In this document: positions 8,258 to 15,695 of the stretch, piece by piece | Position numbering within the stretch: the first letter of the stretch is position 1 | Layout of the letters: every line of letters starts with the position of its first letter | Source: Chloroflexota bacterium | GTDB lineage: Bacteria > Chloroflexota > UBA11872 | Direction: 5' to 3' | Length of the DNA stretch: 28,989 nucleotides | NCBI GenBank assembly: GCA_026707185.1 | Contig: JAPOXI010000114.1 | Span: forward strand, 1-28,989 | The notes under the pieces: model-generated | The model's input: the letters and a program-made list of their open reading frames with translations, nothing else | What the model was told of the DNA's origin: nothing | The model's database searches: none | Program-made: the position numbers and the translations under genes

Positions 8258-9472
8258 CTAGGCGTCGCGACTCCGAACCGCCGCGGCCGGCTCGCGCGGT
8301 GAAAATCGGATGCGGAGCTGGCCGTCCTCCAGCCGGGCGCCGCCGTGGGTCATTCGGGCGAGCACGCGCGGCAGCACGATGTTGCGGCGGGCGGCGCCCA
8401 TGCGGACCACCAACTCATCCCCGCGACGAATTAGGGAAGCGTCGGACTTCTCCAGAAACGGCGCAGGGATGCGAAATTCGAATCCACCGGCCACCTCCAC
8501 AATCTCATAAGGCTTGTAGTCGATCAGCCGATCGGCCGGTTCGCAGGCGGCATGCATTTGGGCGCCCATGCGGCGCAGGCGCTTCAGGCCGACCACTTCC
8601 TCCGGAAACTGATGGACCCGCAGAATCGGGATCGGGTCGAACATCGAGTGGATGTCGCGCAAATAGGGCGCCTGCATGGCACGGCGCTGCTCGGCGAAGC
8701 GCCCCTCGGCCTCGTCGGACACCACCCGGTTCACAACCACCGCGTCCGTGATGTGGTCATAAAGAGTCAGGTAGGTGTAGCTGCGCTGGGCCTCGCGGAT
8801 CACCATGCGCTCGGGATTCACCACCAGGCGCACGGTGGTCGTGTTCGAGGACGTCAGGGTGTCGTGCAGCTCTTGCAGTTCGTCCACCAGGTCGGTCATC
8901 GCCTCGAACACATCGTCCTCGGGCAACGGCAGGTCGGTTACGCGCCGGGCCATGGGCCGAACCATGCGCGCCAGGTGGCGGTTGATGGGCAGCAGCTTGT
9001 CCAGCCACCATCGACCAACTTCCGGGAACGCCAGTAGTCGCAGGGTTTCTCCCGTGGGTGCGCAATCAACCACCACCACGTCGTACTCGCCGGATGAGGC
9101 GTGCCGGTTCACCCAGAGCAGGTTGGCCAGTTCTTCCATCCCGGGAAACACGGCGATCTCTTCGGCGAGCACGTTATCCATGCCGCGCCAGGTGAGTACG
9201 GCTTCAACCCAGTTCTGGACCGTGCCCCAGTACGTTTCGAGGTTGTAATACACGTCGCACTCCTGCGCCCACAAGTTGCCGACTACGGGCTTGGGCACGG
9301 GTCCCAGCTGAGTATCCAGCGAATCGCCCAGGCTGTGTGCGGTATCCGTGCTAAGTACGACAGTGCGCAATCCGGCGTCCGCGCAACGTAGCGCCGCGGC
9401 CGCCGCCACGCTGGTCTTGCCAACGCCGCCCTTACCGGTGTACAGCAGGATGCGCGGCGAGCGTTTAGTCAT
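8258..9472 (-). CDS. ArsA/GET3-family anion-transporting-type ATPase
   Basis: This is a 404-residue soluble ATPase of the ArsA/TRC40 family. The deviant Walker A is GKGGVGKT (13-20) with the signature lysine. STDTAHSLGDSL (41-52) corresponds to switch I (usually DTDPAHS) and DCAPTGET (136-143) to switch II. Residues ~325-395 look like the HSP20-like C-terminal domain found in many bacterial ArsA homologues (FEFRIPAPFL, DELVVRMG, LRIRFSP). There is a single ATPase half, so it should act as a homodimer. No arsB, arsR or arsenic cysteine triad is seen nearby, so arsenite export is not supported. A role in protein targeting or metal/protein handling is equally possible. It overlaps the end of selD by eight bases and is almost certainly cotranscribed with it. 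Confidence 0.88.
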   Translation of the reverse strand: MTKRSPRILLYTGKGGVGKTSVAAAAALRCADAGLRTVVLSTDTAHSLGDSLDTQLGPVPKPVVGNLWAQECDVYYNLETYWGTVQNWVEAVLTWRGMDNVLAEEIAVFPGMEELANLLWVNRHASSGEYDVVVVDCAPTGETLRLLAFPEVGRWWLDKLLPINRHLARMVRPMARRVTDLPLPEDDVFEAMTDLVDELQELHDTLTSSNTTTVRLVVNPERMVIREAQRSYTYLTLYDHITDAVVVNRVVSDEAEGRFAEQRRAMQAPYLRDIHSMFDPIPILRVHQFPEEVVGLKRLRRMGAQMHAACEPADRLIDYKPYEIVEVAGGFEFRIPAPFLEKSDASLIRRGDELVVRMGAARRNIVLPRVLARMTHGGARLEDGQLRIRFSPREPAAAVRSRDA

Positions 9473-10547
9473 CGGAATCGTCGACGGAGTCAGTAGGCCG
9501 CACGTACATGAGCCGGCTGTCCTTCGAGGTTATTCGGCCCACGGTGGCTGCGGCCGGCGTACCGGCGCGCTCAAGGGCGTACCGCAGGGCGGCTTCGTCT
9601 TCAGGCGGAATGGAAATTAGCAGCCCGCCGCTGGTCTGCGCGTCAGCCAGCAGAATGCGCTCCGACATTGCGACCGCCGGATGCCAGTGCACATCACCTT
9701 CCAGCGAGGCCAGATTGCGTTGCGTCCCCCCGGGAACTTCATCGGCGGCGATTAGTGACCAAACCTCGGGAAGCGCCGGAATTTCGTCGACGTAAACCTC
9801 GGCCGAGACGCTGCTGGCATTCAGCATTTCGCGCAGGTGCCCCAGCAGCCCATATCCCGTCACGTCGGTCACGGCATGCGCGCCATGATCACTCGCAGCC
9901 CTGGCCGCGGCGGCATTAAGGGTGGTCATCGAGGCGATTGCAGCGTCCAGCGCCGTCCGGCTGGCGGCGTCGAACTTGCCGGCGGTGGTGATGATCCCCG
10001 TGCCCAACGGCTTAGTCAGCACTAGCAGATCGTCCGGACGCGCTCCGGCGTTGGTACTTACAGCCTCGGGATCCACTGTCCCCAACACCGCCAAACCAAA
10101 CTTTGGTTCAGGGTCGTCGATCGAATGTCCGCCGCCAATCACCGCCCCGGCTTCCAATACCTTGTCAGCGGCGCCGCTCTGAACGTCGGCCAATAAGTCC
10201 AGCGGCAACGTGCCGCGCGGCCAGCCGGCGATGTTGAGTGCCAGGAAGGGCGTGGCGCCCATGGCATACAGATCGCTCAACGCATTCGCGGCCGCTATCG
10301 CGCCAAAGCTATAAGCGTCGTCCACGATTGGCGTGAAGACGTCCGTCGTGAAGGCAATGGCCAAATCGTCGCGCAGGCGGTACACCGCAGCATCATCCAT
10401 GGCCTGTCCCCCGACCAGCAGGTCGGGAGCGACCATCGGCGGCATCAGGCGCAGCACGTGCGCCAACTCGTCAGGACTGAGCTTGCACGCTCAGCCGGCG
10501 CCGTGGGCGTACCGTGTAAGTTTGAGTGGCGTCGTTTCGCGATCCAT
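9465..10547 (-). CDS. selD: Selenide, water dikinase, itself a selenoprotein (UGA at codon 19)
   Basis: SelD makes selenophosphate from selenide and ATP, the selenium donor for selenocysteine and selenouridine. Starting at the ATG at 10545-10547, the frame reads MDRETTPLKLTRYAHGAG, then TGA (10491-10493), then ACKLSPDELAHVLRLMPPM, and stays open to TAA at 9465-9467. In SelD the residue at this position is the active-site Cys or Sec, two residues before an invariant Cys and three before the catalytic Lys (here U19, C21, K22). The UGA is therefore read as selenocysteine. Other signatures are VGGQAMDDAAVYRL, GGHSIDDPEPKFGL and TDVTGYGLLGHL. Total length is 360 residues. Conventional gene calling would start at a GTG near 10466 and lose the catalytic end. 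The stop overlaps the ArsA-like start by eight bases. Confidence 0.93.
10448..10464 (-). promoter_or_regulatory. Candidate bacterial SECIS hairpin inside selD
   Basis: On the minus strand GGCGCA-CGTGC-TGCGCC forms a perfect 6-bp stem with a five-base loop. The loop begins 33 bases after the UGA. Published bacterial SECIS models place the apical loop about 16-37 bases downstream of the UGA, with a G among its first two bases. Both hold here (loop CGUGC). It would recruit SelB with Sec-tRNA. Folding has not been computed. Confidence 0.6.
10477..10494 (-). promoter_or_regulatory. Hairpin that encloses the selD UGA codon
   Basis: CTGAGC-GTGCAA-GCTCAG is a perfect 6-bp inverted repeat, extendable to 8 bp with one G-U pair. 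The UGA itself forms part of the 5' arm. It competes for position with, but does not overlap, the downstream SECIS-like hairpin. It may be the lower part of the SECIS or may pause the ribosome at the UGA. This role is inferred. Confidence 0.45.
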
Positions 10548-10624
10548 TCCTGCACGGTAGCGTAACGCCGCTGTCCGCGAACTCCGTTCTTGCATTTGAA
10601 AGCCGTGAGGAGCCAGCGGATCCC

Positions 10625-11944
10625 TTGTCCCTGTTGCGCCGTCATACCGTTCGCGGCCTGATTGTCGTTGGCTTGGCGCTGGCATTGGTCATCGGCGGTG
10701 TCGGGCGGGTTGCCGGCGCATCACCCTTGGAAGCCACGGCGGTCACTGGCGGCGCCTTCTTCGAGCGTGCGGACGCCGATGGCCTGGGCTATGCGATTCG
10801 CAACTACGCTGACGGTCCGGCCTTTTACGACGCCTATCTGCGACTTGGCGGCGCCCAAACGCTCGGTCCTCCGGTGTCGCGGCCATGGGTCGGCGCTGGA
10901 GGTCGCTTCTACCAGGTCACCCAGCGTGTCCTGTTGCAATGGTCGCCGGCCGATGACCAGGTTGGTGTGGCCAGTCTCTTCGAACTGCTGAACGACGCTG
11001 AGTTCGGCGATGAGTTGCGCGCACGTCACATCCCGGCTGCTGAGACACCGCCATTGCTTGCGCCAGAGCTCGCACGGCAGGCTCGGCTGGAGTGGATGAC
11101 CGACCGTGCCATTGCGGCGAAGTTCGCCAGTAGCCCAACTGGTCGCGACAGCCTGGACGCAAGCATTGAGTTTCACGGCCTGCCGATGTCGCGGCCGCTA
11201 CGCCTGGGGCCGTTCGTGGTCCAGCGATTTCAGCGCACCGCCTTGCAGTACTGGGTGGAGCAGGTAGCGAACGGACAGCCGGTTGGTTCGGTCGTGCTCG
11301 TCAATGCGGGCGATATCTACCGCGACCTGGCGCTGCCTGACGCACTGCTCGCCCAGCCGCATGAGCCCGATCACGCCGCCGTGTTGGACGTGCGGCTTGA
11401 CCCACCGGCAGATGCCGATCTGCAAGCGGCGCCAATTGCGCAGCGCGTCTACAACACGAACAGTCACACTTTGCGCACCGCCCTGGCACTGCTGGAGGGC
11501 GTGGAAGTCAATGACGTGGCACTGGGATTCGCCGAGTCTGCGCGGCTCGCAATCGGCTTCGACACACTGCCCAGCGACGTGTTGGCGACGTTCCACGCAT
11601 CGCTGGGTATTCGAGTCAACGAAAAGTGGCGCAACGAGGATCCGCCGCCGCTGGCGGCGGTGCTCGCCCACGAATTGCGGCATTTCGAAGACTTTAGGCT
11701 GGGCCAGCTTGGCGAGGACAGCCAAAGCTGCCTGGATGCGGAGGCTCGCGCGCTCACGCGTGAGGTCGAAACCTGGACGGCGCTGGCTACCGACGCCCCC
11801 TCACCTCAGGCGAGTGAGCTCGTGCGCATCCAGATCAGCCGTGCGGCGCTCTATGCCGAGGGTCCAGACGCTATCGATCAATTGGCCCAGCGTCTCTACC
11901 AGGACCACTGCGACAACACGCCAATCGGGGAAGCCGAGGCGTAG
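10625..11944 (+). CDS. Secreted protein with repeat module and zincin-like HELRH motif
   Basis: This is an exported protein of unknown substrate. The TTG at 10625 is proposed as start. GAGGAG (10607-10612) lies 12 bases upstream and the product then begins with a clean signal peptide (SLLRRHTVRGLIVVGLALALVIGG...VAGA). The frame is open further upstream to a GTG at 10526, but that would overlap selD. The N-terminal half has two related units: FYDAYLRLGGAQTLGPPVS...YQVTQRVLLQW, then FHGLPMSRPLRLGP...QRFQRTALQYW. The C-terminal half contains AHELRHFEDF (HExxH codons 11669-11683), followed by EARALTREVETW, which could supply a third ligand. This fits a small zinc metallopeptidase but is not proven. 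The N-terminal module is shared with the serine hydrolase at 19980-21554. It is divergent from selD with a gap of only ~77 bases. Confidence 0.72.
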   Translation: MSLLRRHTVRGLIVVGLALALVIGGVGRVAGASPLEATAVTGGAFFERADADGLGYAIRNYADGPAFYDAYLRLGGAQTLGPPVSRPWVGAGGRFYQVTQRVLLQWSPADDQVGVASLFELLNDAEFGDELRARHIPAAETPPLLAPELARQARLEWMTDRAIAAKFASSPTGRDSLDASIEFHGLPMSRPLRLGPFVVQRFQRTALQYWVEQVANGQPVGSVVLVNAGDIYRDLALPDALLAQPHEPDHAAVLDVRLDPPADADLQAAPIAQRVYNTNSHTLRTALALLEGVEVNDVALGFAESARLAIGFDTLPSDVLATFHASLGIRVNEKWRNEDPPPLAAVLAHELRHFEDFRLGQLGEDSQSCLDAEARALTREVETWTALATDAPSPQASELVRIQISRAALYAEGPDAIDQLAQRLYQDHCDNTPIGEAEA

Positions 11945-12124
11945 ACGCCAGCCGCGTTGGTGCCATCGCGACGGAGGACCGTCGCCGTCGAAGCGCAGAC
12001 TGCCCCCGGAGGATCCCGGCGCGCGGTCGTAAGCTGTGAGGGCTTCGTCCTCGCGGGCTTTGGACCGGCCATGTGCCGCTTGCTGGCCCACGAGTCCATC
12101 CGGCGTCGGAGACGACGCCACCTC

Positions 12125-13381
12125 ATGCGACGGGTCGCCGTGGACACTCCACTCTTTCAATCGCTTGCCGACCGCGGGTTCATCCATTCGGTGTCGAACG
12201 CGGATGGCTTGCGTGCGGCCCTGGACCAGCCTTGTACGTTTTACGTCGGGTTCGATCCGACCGCCCCAAGCCTCCACACCGGGCACCTGATCCCGTTGGC
12301 GTTGTCCGCCCACTTGGCACAAGCGGGTCACCACCCGGTGCTGCTGGCAGGCGGCGGAACCGGTCTGATCGGTGATCCCACCGACCGGGCCGAGACCCGC
12401 GACCTGCTCAGCGCGGAGCGCGTGGCCGCCAACACCCGGGCCGTCCGCCGCCAAGTGGATCGTCTCTTCGAAGGCGAGCAGGCCGACGTCGCGATCGTCG
12501 ACAACGCCGACTGGTTGACCAAACTTCGCTATCTGGAGTTCTTGCGCGATATCGGCCGCTACTTCAGCGTCAACGAAATCCTGGCCACCGAGACCTACCG
12601 CGCGCGATTGGAGAGCGGCCAGGGTCTGAACTTTGTCGAGATTAACTACCGCCTCCTCCAGGCCTATGACTTCCTGCACCTCTTTCGGGAACACGGTTGC
12701 ATCCTGCAGATTGGAGGCAGCGACCAGTGGGCCAACATCCTGGCGGGTGTGGACCTGATCCGGCGGATTGAGGGTGAGGAAGCCTTCGGCCTGGTAACGC
12801 CCCTGCTCACAACGAGCACGGGCCAGAAGATGGGCAAGACGGCCAGCGGCGCGCTGTGGCTGGACCCGCAACTGACGTCGCCGTATGACTTCTTCCAGTA
12901 CTGGATCAACATTGAGGATGCCTCTGTGGAACGCACGCTGGCGCTGCTGACAACGCTGCCAATGGACGAAGTCCGCGCGCTCGCCTCCCTGCGCGGCGCC
13001 CGGATTCGTACCGCAAAGGAGCGCCTCGCCTACGAGATCACGGCCAGAGTTCATGGGGTGGAGGCCGCCGGCGCCGCACGCGACGGCGCGCGCGCGTTGT
13101 TCGGTCGCGACGGCGGTTCCGTGGCGGCGGCGCCGCAGACGCGCGTGACCGAAGATCAATTGGCCGCCGGCCTGGGTATCGTGGACTTGCTGTTGCGCAC
13201 AGGCCTCGCCGAGTCGCGCTCGGCCGCGCGACGCCTGATTGCGCAGGGCGGCGCCTACGCCAACGAACAGCGCGTCGAAAGTACCGACGCGGTCTTCCAC
13301 GCAGATGGCTTTCACGACGGGGAACTCCTGCTGCGCTCAGGAAAAAAGCGCTATCACCGGGTCCTGGTGAGCAATGACTAG
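12125..13381 (+). CDS. tyrS: Tyrosyl-tRNA synthetase
   Basis: A class I synthetase that charges tRNA-Tyr with tyrosine. Starting at the ATG at 12125 gives 418 residues, the usual bacterial length. The open frame reaches further upstream to 11957, but that extension is Arg-rich and unlike the family. Residues 41-54 hold the HIGH-type motif (GFDPTAPSLHTGH). KMGKT (235-239) is the KMSKS equivalent. FVEINYRLLQAYDF and QIGGSDQWANI bind tyrosine. Residues ~352-418 form the C-terminal S4 RNA-binding domain (RTGLAESRSAARRLIAQGG). I looked for a T-box leader in the 180-base gap upstream and saw no convincing one. The GNAT gene follows after 12 bases. Confidence 0.95.
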   Translation: MRRVAVDTPLFQSLADRGFIHSVSNADGLRAALDQPCTFYVGFDPTAPSLHTGHLIPLALSAHLAQAGHHPVLLAGGGTGLIGDPTDRAETRDLLSAERVAANTRAVRRQVDRLFEGEQADVAIVDNADWLTKLRYLEFLRDIGRYFSVNEILATETYRARLESGQGLNFVEINYRLLQAYDFLHLFREHGCILQIGGSDQWANILAGVDLIRRIEGEEAFGLVTPLLTTSTGQKMGKTASGALWLDPQLTSPYDFFQYWINIEDASVERTLALLTTLPMDEVRALASLRGARIRTAKERLAYEITARVHGVEAAGAARDGARALFGRDGGSVAAAPQTRVTEDQLAAGLGIVDLLLRTGLAESRSAARRLIAQGGAYANEQRVESTDAVFHADGFHDGELLLRSGKKRYHRVLVSND

Positions 13382-13393
13382 CGGCACACGTCC

Positions 13394-13876
13394 ATGAACT
13401 GGTCGGCCAGCGAGATTCGGCGGGTGGATGCCGAGAGTTCAGGCGAGTTGTGGGAACGTTTCCTCACGGCAATGGTGGCGTACTGGAATGAGAGCTTCCC
13501 GAGCGAATTGAGCCACCTGGAGTGGCATGAGCTCTACACCGAGCGAATTCGCCGCCGACTCCAGGAGCGCCCAACCTGGCTCTGGATGTACGAGCGCGAG
13601 GGACGCACGCTGGCGCTCACGAACTTTCATCTGGACGGCGGCGTGGCGCACGTGGCCGAGGTCTGGGTCGCGCCCGAGTCCCGGCGTCACGGCCTGGGCG
13701 CCTTCATGATCCGGCAAATGCGCCGAACACTGCGCGAAGCCGGCGTGACGCGCATGGCCGTCACGGTGCCTGCAAACGCGACCGTGGCCGCCAGCATCGA
13801 CTTCTGGCACGACCTCGGTTTCACCGAGGTGGCCGTACACCTGGAAGCCACGACCTTTGGGCCCAACGGCGACTGA
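13394..13876 (+). CDS. GNAT-family N-acetyltransferase
   Basis: A 160-residue acyl-CoA-dependent acetyltransferase. Motif A, which binds the CoA pyrophosphate, is VAEVWVAPESRRHGLGAFMIRQM (roughly 87-109), with the R-x-x-G-x-G-like turn RRHGLG. Motif B follows as NATVAASIDFWHDLGFTEVAVHLE. The N-terminal part (WERFLTAMVAYWNESFP) is helical and would form the acceptor site. The substrate cannot be deduced. It begins 12 bases after tyrS and probably shares its transcript, but no functional link to tyrosine charging is evident. Confidence 0.85.
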   Translation: MNWSASEIRRVDAESSGELWERFLTAMVAYWNESFPSELSHLEWHELYTERIRRRLQERPTWLWMYEREGRTLALTNFHLDGGVAHVAEVWVAPESRRHGLGAFMIRQMRRTLREAGVTRMAVTVPANATVAASIDFWHDLGFTEVAVHLEATTFGPNGD

Positions 13877-13926
13877 GCGGTTGGAGGCTGCTCACATTCC
13901 GTCGCCGACGGCTCAGCGTAGGCGAA

Positions 13927-13942
13927 TGTTTCACGTGAAACA
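13927..13942. other. parS centromere-like site for ParB
   Basis: TGTTTCACGTGAAACA is a perfect 16-bp palindrome, extended to 18 bp by flanking A and T. It is identical to the widely conserved chromosomal parS consensus (TGTTNCACGTGAAACA) first defined for Bacillus Spo0J. ParB binds it, spreads, and loads condensin for origin segregation. It is intergenic, between the GNAT gene and tag, where such a palindrome would not be expected by chance. Most chromosomal parS sites lie in the origin-proximal part of the chromosome. I noticed no second copy in the window. Confidence 0.9.
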
Positions 13943-14008
13943 TCACGTTGGCATGCACCTCTGGCGTCGTTACGCTCATGGGCGAGACGTCACCTAGAGG
14001 ACTGCCGC

Positions 14009-14635
14009 ATGGCCGCCCAATCCTCGCTCCCGAGTCTCTCCAAGCGCCGGGTGCCGTTACGCAAGCCCATGACACCTGAGGACCTCGCCGACGCGCGCGT
14101 TCGCGAGGCCCTTGGCGAAACGGGCCGATGCGAATGGGCGCAGCGGCACGACGGGCTTCGGCGATACCACGACGACGTCTGGGGCGAACGGCCCGCAGAC
14201 GACTCGGTGTTCTTTGAGCGCATGCTCCTCGAAATCTTCCACGCTGGCCTAAGTTGGACGTTGATCTGGAACAAGCACGAGGCTCTTCGCGCCGCCTACA
14301 ACGGCTTCGATATCGATGCCGTGGCCGCCTACGGCTCCGCCGACATCGCCCGCCTGCTCGACAACCCCAATGTCATTCGCAGCAAGCGGAAGATCGTGGC
14401 GGCAATCGAGAACGCCCGGACCGTGCAGGGGATCCAGGACCGCGACGGATCCTTCCAGGACTTTCTTCTGAGTTTTCCGAAGAGTACGAACGCCAAGATC
14501 AATGCGCTGAAGAAGACCTTCCGGTTCATGGGCCCGGGCACGTCGCGCGGTTTCCTGGAGTCCACTGGTTTGGTAGCGCCGCCGCACCACGACTATTGCT
14601 ACAAGGCCGAACGCGCCGTCTGGTCCGCCGACTGA
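14009..14635 (+). CDS. tag: DNA-3-methyladenine glycosylase I
   Basis: This base-excision repair enzyme removes 3-methyladenine from alkylated DNA. At 208 residues it is slightly longer than the ~190 typical of Tag because of a ~38-residue N-terminal extension. Family signatures are GRCEWA and RYHDDVWG at the start, FHAGLSWTLIWNKHEALRAAY in the helix-hairpin-helix region, and HHDYCYKAE at the end. The zinc-snap ligands are all present: Cys41, His54, His193 and Cys197. The ATG has AGAGG at 13996-14000 with 8 bases of spacing. It lies just downstream of the parS site and is followed after 10 bases by the LDH2-family gene. Confidence 0.93.
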   Translation: MAAQSSLPSLSKRRVPLRKPMTPEDLADARVREALGETGRCEWAQRHDGLRRYHDDVWGERPADDSVFFERMLLEIFHAGLSWTLIWNKHEALRAAYNGFDIDAVAAYGSADIARLLDNPNVIRSKRKIVAAIENARTVQGIQDRDGSFQDFLLSFPKSTNAKINALKKTFRFMGPGTSRGFLESTGLVAPPHHDYCYKAERAVWSAD

Positions 14636-14645
14636 GGACGCCGCC

Positions 14646-15677
14646 TTGACCACGGTCGCGCTGCAGGACCTTCGGCAGTTCGGACGTGCGGCATTGGCGA
14701 CGCGCGAAGTGCGCGAGGCCGACGCGGCCCTGGTGATCGACGTCATGCTGGAGCAGGACCTGCGCGGCCACGGCCACCACGGGATCGTGCTGCTGGCGTT
14801 GCGAATACGGGACCTGGATGCTCAACGTGCTCGAGCGGACGCGAAGGTCGAAGTCCTAGCCGACCTCCCCGCCTTCACGGCGCTCGACGCCCACGGGGCG
14901 CTGGGGCCCGTGGGCGCCGTGCAAGCCATGGACGCCTGCATTGCCAAGGCGCAAACCCAGGGGGCCGCCATAGCCTCGTTGCGCGACATGCCGCACTGGG
15001 TCATCCCCGCCTTCTACAGCATGCGTGCGGCGGAGGCCGGAATGATCGGCTACTGCTGCTGCTACACCGATCCGTCGTTCGCCCCGGTTGGCGGGGCCTC
15101 GCGCGTGCTGGGCAACAACCCCTTGTCGTACTCGATTCCCGCCGACCCGCGTCCGCCCATCGTCGTGGACTTCGGCGTCTCCGCCTCCACCGGGCGGATG
15201 CGCGAACTGGTGGCCGACGGCCAGCCCCTGCCGGACGGCTGGGCCGTTGATACCAAGGGACGCCCGCTCAGCGATCCAGCGCAGGCCATGGCCGAAGGTG
15301 TCTTTCTGCCCATCGCCGAGCATCGCGGTTACGGCTTGGGGCTTGTCCATGAACTGCTAGGCGCCACACTCAACGCAATGCCCATCGCGCTTAAACACCC
15401 ACCTGGACGCTACGGCGGATTCTTCTCGGCTTGCCGTGTCGACACGTTTCGCCCGCGGGGCGAATTCCTTCACGACGTCAACCAAGCGCTCGACCAAGTC
15501 ACCGGCAGTCCCGCGCTCGATCCGACCCGCCCAATCCGTTATCCCGGCGAGCACTCCGGCCTCACCCTCCGCCGCAACCTCGCCCGAGGCCAGGTTGACC
15601 TCAGCACCGCATCCTGGAATCGAGTTCAGGAAGTCGCGGAGCTTACCGGCGTCCCGGCGCCTAAGGCTGTGGTCTAG
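14646..15677 (+). CDS. LDH2/MDH2-family NAD(P)-dependent 2-hydroxyacid dehydrogenase
   Basis: This belongs to the malate/L-lactate/ureidoglycolate dehydrogenase family, unrelated to classical LDH, which oxidises small 2-hydroxy acids. It starts with TTG, with GAGGA (14634-14638) seven bases upstream overlapping the tag stop. The 343-residue length is normal. Signatures include RGHGHHGI near residue 40 (usually RGxxSHG, the His being catalytic), AAEAGMIGYCCCYTDPSFAPVGG, LGNNPLSYSIP, PIVVDFGVSAS for NAD(P) binding, and AEHRGYGLGLVHELLGATL. The usual NHFG segment is replaced by MPHW, and a CCC run sits where most members have small residues, so the substrate may differ. It is convergent with the SHMT-GcvT fusion, only 18 bases apart. 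Confidence 0.85.
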   Translation: MTTVALQDLRQFGRAALATREVREADAALVIDVMLEQDLRGHGHHGIVLLALRIRDLDAQRARADAKVEVLADLPAFTALDAHGALGPVGAVQAMDACIAKAQTQGAAIASLRDMPHWVIPAFYSMRAAEAGMIGYCCCYTDPSFAPVGGASRVLGNNPLSYSIPADPRPPIVVDFGVSASTGRMRELVADGQPLPDGWAVDTKGRPLSDPAQAMAEGVFLPIAEHRGYGLGLVHELLGATLNAMPIALKHPPGRYGGFFSACRVDTFRPRGEFLHDVNQALDQVTGSPALDPTRPIRYPGEHSGLTLRRNLARGQVDLSTASWNRVQEVAELTGVPAPKAVV

Positions 15678-15695
15678 GACCGAGGCTCTGGCACC

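Noticed and set aside
8258..9472. Arsenic resistance operon
   Set aside because: Only the ATPase is present, with no arsB, arsR, arsC or arsD-like gene nearby and no arsenic-binding cysteine triad seen.
11945..12124. Possible T-box leader upstream of tyrS
   Set aside because: No T-box sequence or terminator/antiterminator pair could be recognised.
11801..13315. Long open frame on the minus strand opposite tyrS (about 500 codons)
   Set aside because: It is the antisense shadow of tyrS and its GC-rich codons. It has no family signature, while tyrS has every expected motif.
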